In this document: in pieces, positions 57,268 through 64,000 of the stretch | Numbering within the stretch: the first letter of the stretch is position 1 | Layout of the letters: every line of letters begins with the position of its first letter | Source of the DNA: Amaranthus tricolor | Lineage: Eukaryota > Streptophyta > Magnoliopsida > Caryophyllales > Amaranthaceae | Length of the DNA: 64,000 nucleotides | Assembly (NCBI RefSeq): GCF_026212465.1 | Contig: NC_080057.1 | Location: forward strand, 24,206,647 to 24,270,646 | Direction of reading: 5' to 3' | Made by a program: the position numbers and the translations under genes | Notes under the pieces: generated by a model | The model's database searches: none | What the model saw: the letters and a program-made list of their open reading frames with translations, nothing else | What the model was told of the DNA's origin: nothing

Positions 57268-57528
57268 TACTCCCTTCGTTTTTTTAATGTTTCTTCCATT
57301 TGAATATTTTTTTTAGAGAGAGAAATTTGATTAAGATTTTTAAGACATATATAGATGATAAAATCTATTCATGTGAGATCTCGTTAGATTCGTCTTAATG
57401 TATACTTTTTTACTATATATTTTTTATAATTTTTTATGATGCGTATTTAGAAATATTAAGACTCAAAAATTTACTTTAAAAACTGTACAAAAAATAAATG
57501 GGAAGAACATTAGAAAATGGATTGAGTA
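57268..57528. mobile_element. Stowaway-like MITE, 261 bp
   Basis: The ends tactcccttcgtttttttaatg and cattagaaaatggattgagta are inverted repeats with some decay. The interior matches 7941-8197 over most of its length. Confidence 0.7.
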
Positions 57529-59804
<2,276 letters not shown>

Positions 59805-60176
59805 TACTCACTCCGTTCTTTTTTGATCTTCCACATTACTATAACGAGTAGTTTCAAAAGTTCTTCCACTTTAGAATACTTTCTATTTTTAGAAAGTTTT
59901 TATCCCACTTTTACCCCTTAAAACCCCCCATTTTCTTTTAATGTACCCCATTTCTTTTATTTATAATTATTTTCTCTCTCATACTTTCAATGCAATCATT
60001 ACTTCACATTACTATTTAATTAAAATAATACTCACTACAATCCCATACTTCCAATACAATCATTACTTCACACTATTATTTAATTAAAATAATACCCACT
60101 ACAACCCAAAGATTCTATCTTTCTTAATATGTGTGAAAAACCCAAAGTGAAAGATCAAAAAAGAACGGAGGGAGTA
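59805..60176. mobile_element. Stowaway MITE (copy 2), TA-flanked
   Basis: The ends ctcactccgttctttttt and aaaaaagaacggagggag are flanked by TA. It is nearly the reverse complement of the element at 10196-10565 along its whole length, including the internal ~60-bp duplication. Confidence 0.85.
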
Positions 60177-62403
60177 GTATTTAATTTAAGTCATTCAACT
60201 AAAATAAGACTAAATTTTCCAATTAAGTATGAATCAAGCATACTAATCAATTTGTAATTGCCAATTGGTGTTTATAATAGAATACAAACTGCTCCATAAA
60301 ATGCGTTGGCATGTCACATATCACTTATTTCTATGATTTGAAGTACGTTTGGATGTTTGTGCTTTGTTTTGTTGGAAAAGACTCCACACCAATCAACACT
60401 AAATAGGTGAAATAATTTAGTCATCTTAATATTATAAAATTGAATTAATTATTGTCCAATATAATCGATTTTTACTAAATTAAACTTATTTTTCTTTAAA
60501 TTTAATTTTTATAACCTTTTTCGTGTTTATTTCGTGAATTAAATAGGGTTAAAGTTTGTCACTTTGCAATCTGCATATTGAATAAAAACAAGACTAAACA
60601 AGACCTATAATTTCAACTCTTATATCTCCATGTACTCGTTTTCTTATAGGGTTTATAGGGGGTTTATATAAACTTTTGTTAAACTATAGATTGAATTATG
60701 TATTTAGTTCTCCTTACGTGTAAATAAAATTTATATTTTTCCATGTATGTTAACGTAGTTAATATATTATTAATAAACCACGTTAAATCTGTATATGAAT
60801 GTAATCATATTCTATTTATCTTTCTTACATATTTTAATATCCTAGTTTGCTTCTTGAAAGAACTCTATCATTTAAAGTCATGATACTTCTGGAGTGAGTG
60901 TGTGACAAATGACAAATGTACTATGCATAAAAATATTAATGCTAAGAGTCAACTCCAAGCCGATTGTCGGCTCCTCGACTTAGAAATAGTAAGCTCTCAA
61001 CAAGTTTTTGTTATTATCTAAAATTAAATAATTAGTCACTTTGTCTCTTTCAATTAGCAGCACCACCACTTGTTTTATGAATGAAAATTAATAAAAAAAA
61101 ATTAAGTTGAAAAATTAAAGTTTTTTAAATTTTTTTTTTTTTTTGCATCAAACCAACAATTTATTTAAACCAGTAAAATAATCGACCAATAAAACAAGTG
61201 TTAAAATCTTATTCAAATCGTATTCAGCTTGATATGTTAGGTTAAGTTATTCAAGTGAACACTTATTCTATAAGATTTTGGATTCGTATTTGGATTTATA
61301 TGTAGGGTCAAGTTATTCAAATGATCACTTATCAATATGAATTTGGATTTTAACTTGTTATGTTGGGTCAAGTCACTCAAGTGATCAATTTAAAATGCAT
61401 TTAAGTTCAGGTTTTAGTCACTTTTAAAAAGTTTTGAATTCAAATTATTTATTCGAGCCGAATGATTAAGTTCAAATTAGTAATGATAAGAGAATTACAC
61501 TAGTTGGCCTATTTGACCAAGGACGTCCGCAACTAATTTAAATTGTCAATAAAACGAAAAGATCGAGGAACATTAAAAATGGTGATACAAAAAATTGTTT
61601 TTGTTTGATCATTAACAAAATATTATCTGCAACTTCACATTGATAAAATTGCATCTGATTTAATAATAGTGATACATACTGCCAAAAACTAAAAATAACG
61701 GTGATACAAACTACGATAGATTTACATGAAGTGAAGTATTAATAAGCAAGGCGCGTTCATTTTTGGAGTATGAACAAAGGTACATAAAAGACATGTAGAA
61801 AAGCAGACCAATAAGTCACACCCTGGAACACCAACACACAAGATGACACCATAAAACTTAGTTGGCGGGTTAGCCACCATTGCCATTTACTTCTTCAACA
61901 CACTGCAAAACAATCGTATAAGGGACGTTATTAGATGTACATCAGGTATTGAGATGAATGAGCAATTTGTTGAATAAAAATAAATTCATAACTAATAATA
62001 CATCGGCATCCAGGTTGAAGCATATCAGTAAAGTTAAAATAGACATCTACACAAGATATCGAAAAGCGATACAGAGAGATTAGAGGAGTATTTCCAGGTG
62101 ATCAAAGAGAATTTAGGATGGATATGACTCATATGAGGAAAACTGGACATTCAAAAAAGTTAACCACATCAGAACAACGAGGTATTAAGGCTGTTACGCA
62201 CAACACCAAGTTATGATTCAAAGGATACCATCATCCATTTCTAGAAAGGCGAGTTGGTGATGAGAAAATATTTTATGGCGGAAGAAGTTCCCAGATGGAT
62301 ACCTATGGTAGGAGGTTGGTTTGGACATTAAACAAGGCAACTGAGTGAGAAAAAATTAGCCTTGATGCCTTGAATTTTCTACAAGAAACGCAAACTTCAA
62401 TGA
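60177..62403. other. Gene-free spacer
   Basis: AT-rich, with the tandem repeat at 61231-61390. A weak last-exon candidate on the minus strand lies at 61870-61902 (acceptor ttgcag, ten codons, stop). Nothing else recognised. Confidence 0.5.
61231..61390. repeat. Three degenerate ~60-66 bp tandem units
   Basis: The core atgt(t/a)gggt(c/t)aagt(t/c)a(t/c)tcaa recurs at about 61233, 61299 and 61359, each followed by gatcactt-like sequence. The copies differ at several sites. Confidence 0.6.
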
Positions 62404-62557
62404 GGAAAAAACTACTCTTGTGAGAGACCGTCACTTAAAGAGACGACCTCAAAACAAGAAGCCCACATTCTTATTTTCTCTATAATTTGTATTAACTAGG
62501 CCATTTAGTCCATATATCTCATGCGTCTCTCGGAGAGACCGTCTCTCACAACAATTT
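62404..62557. mobile_element. MITE, gagacggtctct family (best preserved ends)
   Basis: The left end is actcttgtgagagaccgtc. The right end in reverse complement is aattgttgtgagagacggtc and continues tctccgagagacgcatgag. The interior is AT-rich with aagcccaca and ggccattta blocks. Confidence 0.7.
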
Positions 62558-64000
62558 GTGATGAGGAAATGGATAAAGTACACTTGTATTCATAATTCCA
62601 CTACATGCATGCAAAATGAACGAGATAAAAAGGTTATTCTTGAGAATCAAAATTACAACGGGTAGCTGAAAGTTTCCATGATTTGATAGTAGAAGAATTT
62701 CCATGTCTTAATAATCTTTTACTTCAATTCAATTTCCTATAACCATACTCAATAATTAAACAAAGCTATATAACAATTATGAATTAGATTTTCGACACAA
62801 AATGATCTGCTAAATTTTCTAGATATGGCCTATTTTCCTGCTAGAGAAAGCCACAAATCTAGGGAAGACACGCATAACCATAAGTTGAGCAGAAACATAG
62901 GTTTCTTGGTAAATCGTGGGATTGAGCCAAATCAAAGTTTCAAATTACACATGTCAGTTTGATCTTGGCTTGAATGTAAGATTCTTTGAGCTCAAAATCA
63001 ACTACACAAACTACGTTTTCATCGTGGTAGAGCTCAACTTCCTTTGCCCTCCTTTTAATACAAATTGTTTTGGGTTCTCTCATCACTCGTGTTTACAAAC
63101 TTCTATTTTGTACATGGGACCAAAATCTCAAATCACATCTGCCTTTATATAGTTTCCTATTATCTTATAACACAACTACTTCTCTTGTTTTTTTGTTCAA
63201 CAAAAAACTGTAGGAGCCTTGGAGGAATGGCTAAAGGACTGTGCTGTGATAAAGCTGTTTATATTTCCAGCATCTGGAACAAATGGAATTCTATGATATT
63301 TTCACATGACAGCCTCACGACTACACAAGACACAAGTTCTCAATTATCCAAGGCAAGAATGTTAGGTGCTATGAGTGTGATCTATAAGCATCTGAAGTAA
63401 TAACTATTTCGTGTAACTCTTGTAAAGTAGTTTTTTTTATAAAGATCTAGTAGAGTTGTAGTTTAAATGAAAAATTTGCATATGAAGATTCCTTTACTAC
63501 CCTTTTTCAAGGGTGAACTAACTGTTTTGTGCTTCACGTAATTGTGTGGCTATTATAGTTTACATCAAAAGAATTGCATATGAAGCTGATGCAGCTTATA
63601 TTCCTCAAGTATTTCAGTGTAACATCGCATCCCAAACTGAGTAAACAAATTCTGAAAGTATGTATTTACTTCTCAATACTCACTAATTAGGTGCGGAAAG
63701 GTAACATCTAGTGCTTTGAAATGGCCAAAGGATTAAGGTAGAGGAGTCTAGGATAGTAGCACATACACTTCCACACCTCCTGCTTCACAACGAGGTGCCT
63801 AAGCTGCTAAGCACTATACATGTTCTTCAAGGCTTAATTGAATTCTTACAGTGTAATCGCTTTATAAAGCAATTGGCATGCAGAAAAATCAATTTAGTCT
63901 TTCTTCTAAAGCAATGACCATAATAGCATGAATAGAATCAATTATCTACTTCATTCAAAGAGCTATGTCCCTTGCTTGACATAAAAAGAATCATTCTACT
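62558..64000. other. Window end, no confident gene
   Basis: An intron-acceptor-like ttcaacaaaaaactgtag before 63212 is followed by a less AT-rich stretch to about 63400. Its possible frames (for example MAKGLCCDKAVYISSIWNKW, 63228-63400) match no family I know. It may be an exon of a gene lying mostly outside the window, or a non-coding transcript. Nothing else recognised. Confidence 0.35.

Overview
The window looks like nuclear DNA of a dicot plant. It is AT-rich, its genes have many short exons with GT-AG borders, and it carries Stowaway-type and hAT-type MITEs, a plant RTE-type LINE, a MULE and a plant-mobile-domain (PMD) pseudogene. The mix of repeats and proteins made me think of Caryophyllales (spinach, beet or amaranth relatives), but that is an impression and not shown by the sequence. 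There is no sign of prokaryotic, plastid or viral sequence.

Six protein-coding genes can be modelled, and all six lie on the minus strand. In window order they are: a Bet v 1/major-latex-like protein (4435-5474, 2 exons); a RING-variant membrane E3-ligase-like protein (22124-28553, 8 coding exons); a WDR20/CreC-like WD40 protein (30208-36880, 11 exons); a fasciclin-like arabinogalactan protein (38909-39631, 1 exon); the ER co-chaperone P58IPK/DNAJC3 (42167-49602, 9 exons); and an INDETERMINATE-domain (IDD) zinc-finger transcription factor (51412-55149, 4 exons). Exon borders were placed by hand from reading frame, splice signals and remembered family consensus. Every coding-exon sum is a multiple of three. 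The genes do not form a pathway; this is ordinary plant gene order broken up by repeats.

Layout: 1-3020 holds decayed MULE and PMD sequence. 3200-3750 is a stack of small repeats in front of the latex-like gene. 5.5-18.3 kb is gene-free, with an unusual cluster of large inverted repeats at 8.7-11.8 kb. 18.4-21.0 kb is a dead RTE LINE that has lost its reverse-transcriptase core. 22-55 kb is the gene-rich part, with MITEs, LINE tails and SINE-like repeats in introns and spacers. 55-64 kb is again gene-poor.

The points most worth following up are: (1) the nested fold-back complex at 8.7-11.8 kb, which contains long terminal inverted repeats, a repeated GTCGCA-type palindromic core and a Stowaway MITE; (2) a 126-bp MITE in the last exon of the IDD gene, which supplies a stop codon ahead of the conserved TRDFLG motif; (3) two GC-AG introns with the same donor, CAG|GCAAGT, each fixed by reading frame; (4) a MULE deletion junction that carries a copied 33-bp filler; (5) a MITE family with gagacggtctct-like ends, seen at least six times; and (6) a repeat type combining a hairpin with a degenerate tandem array, seen twice. 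I found no clear new multi-gene system.
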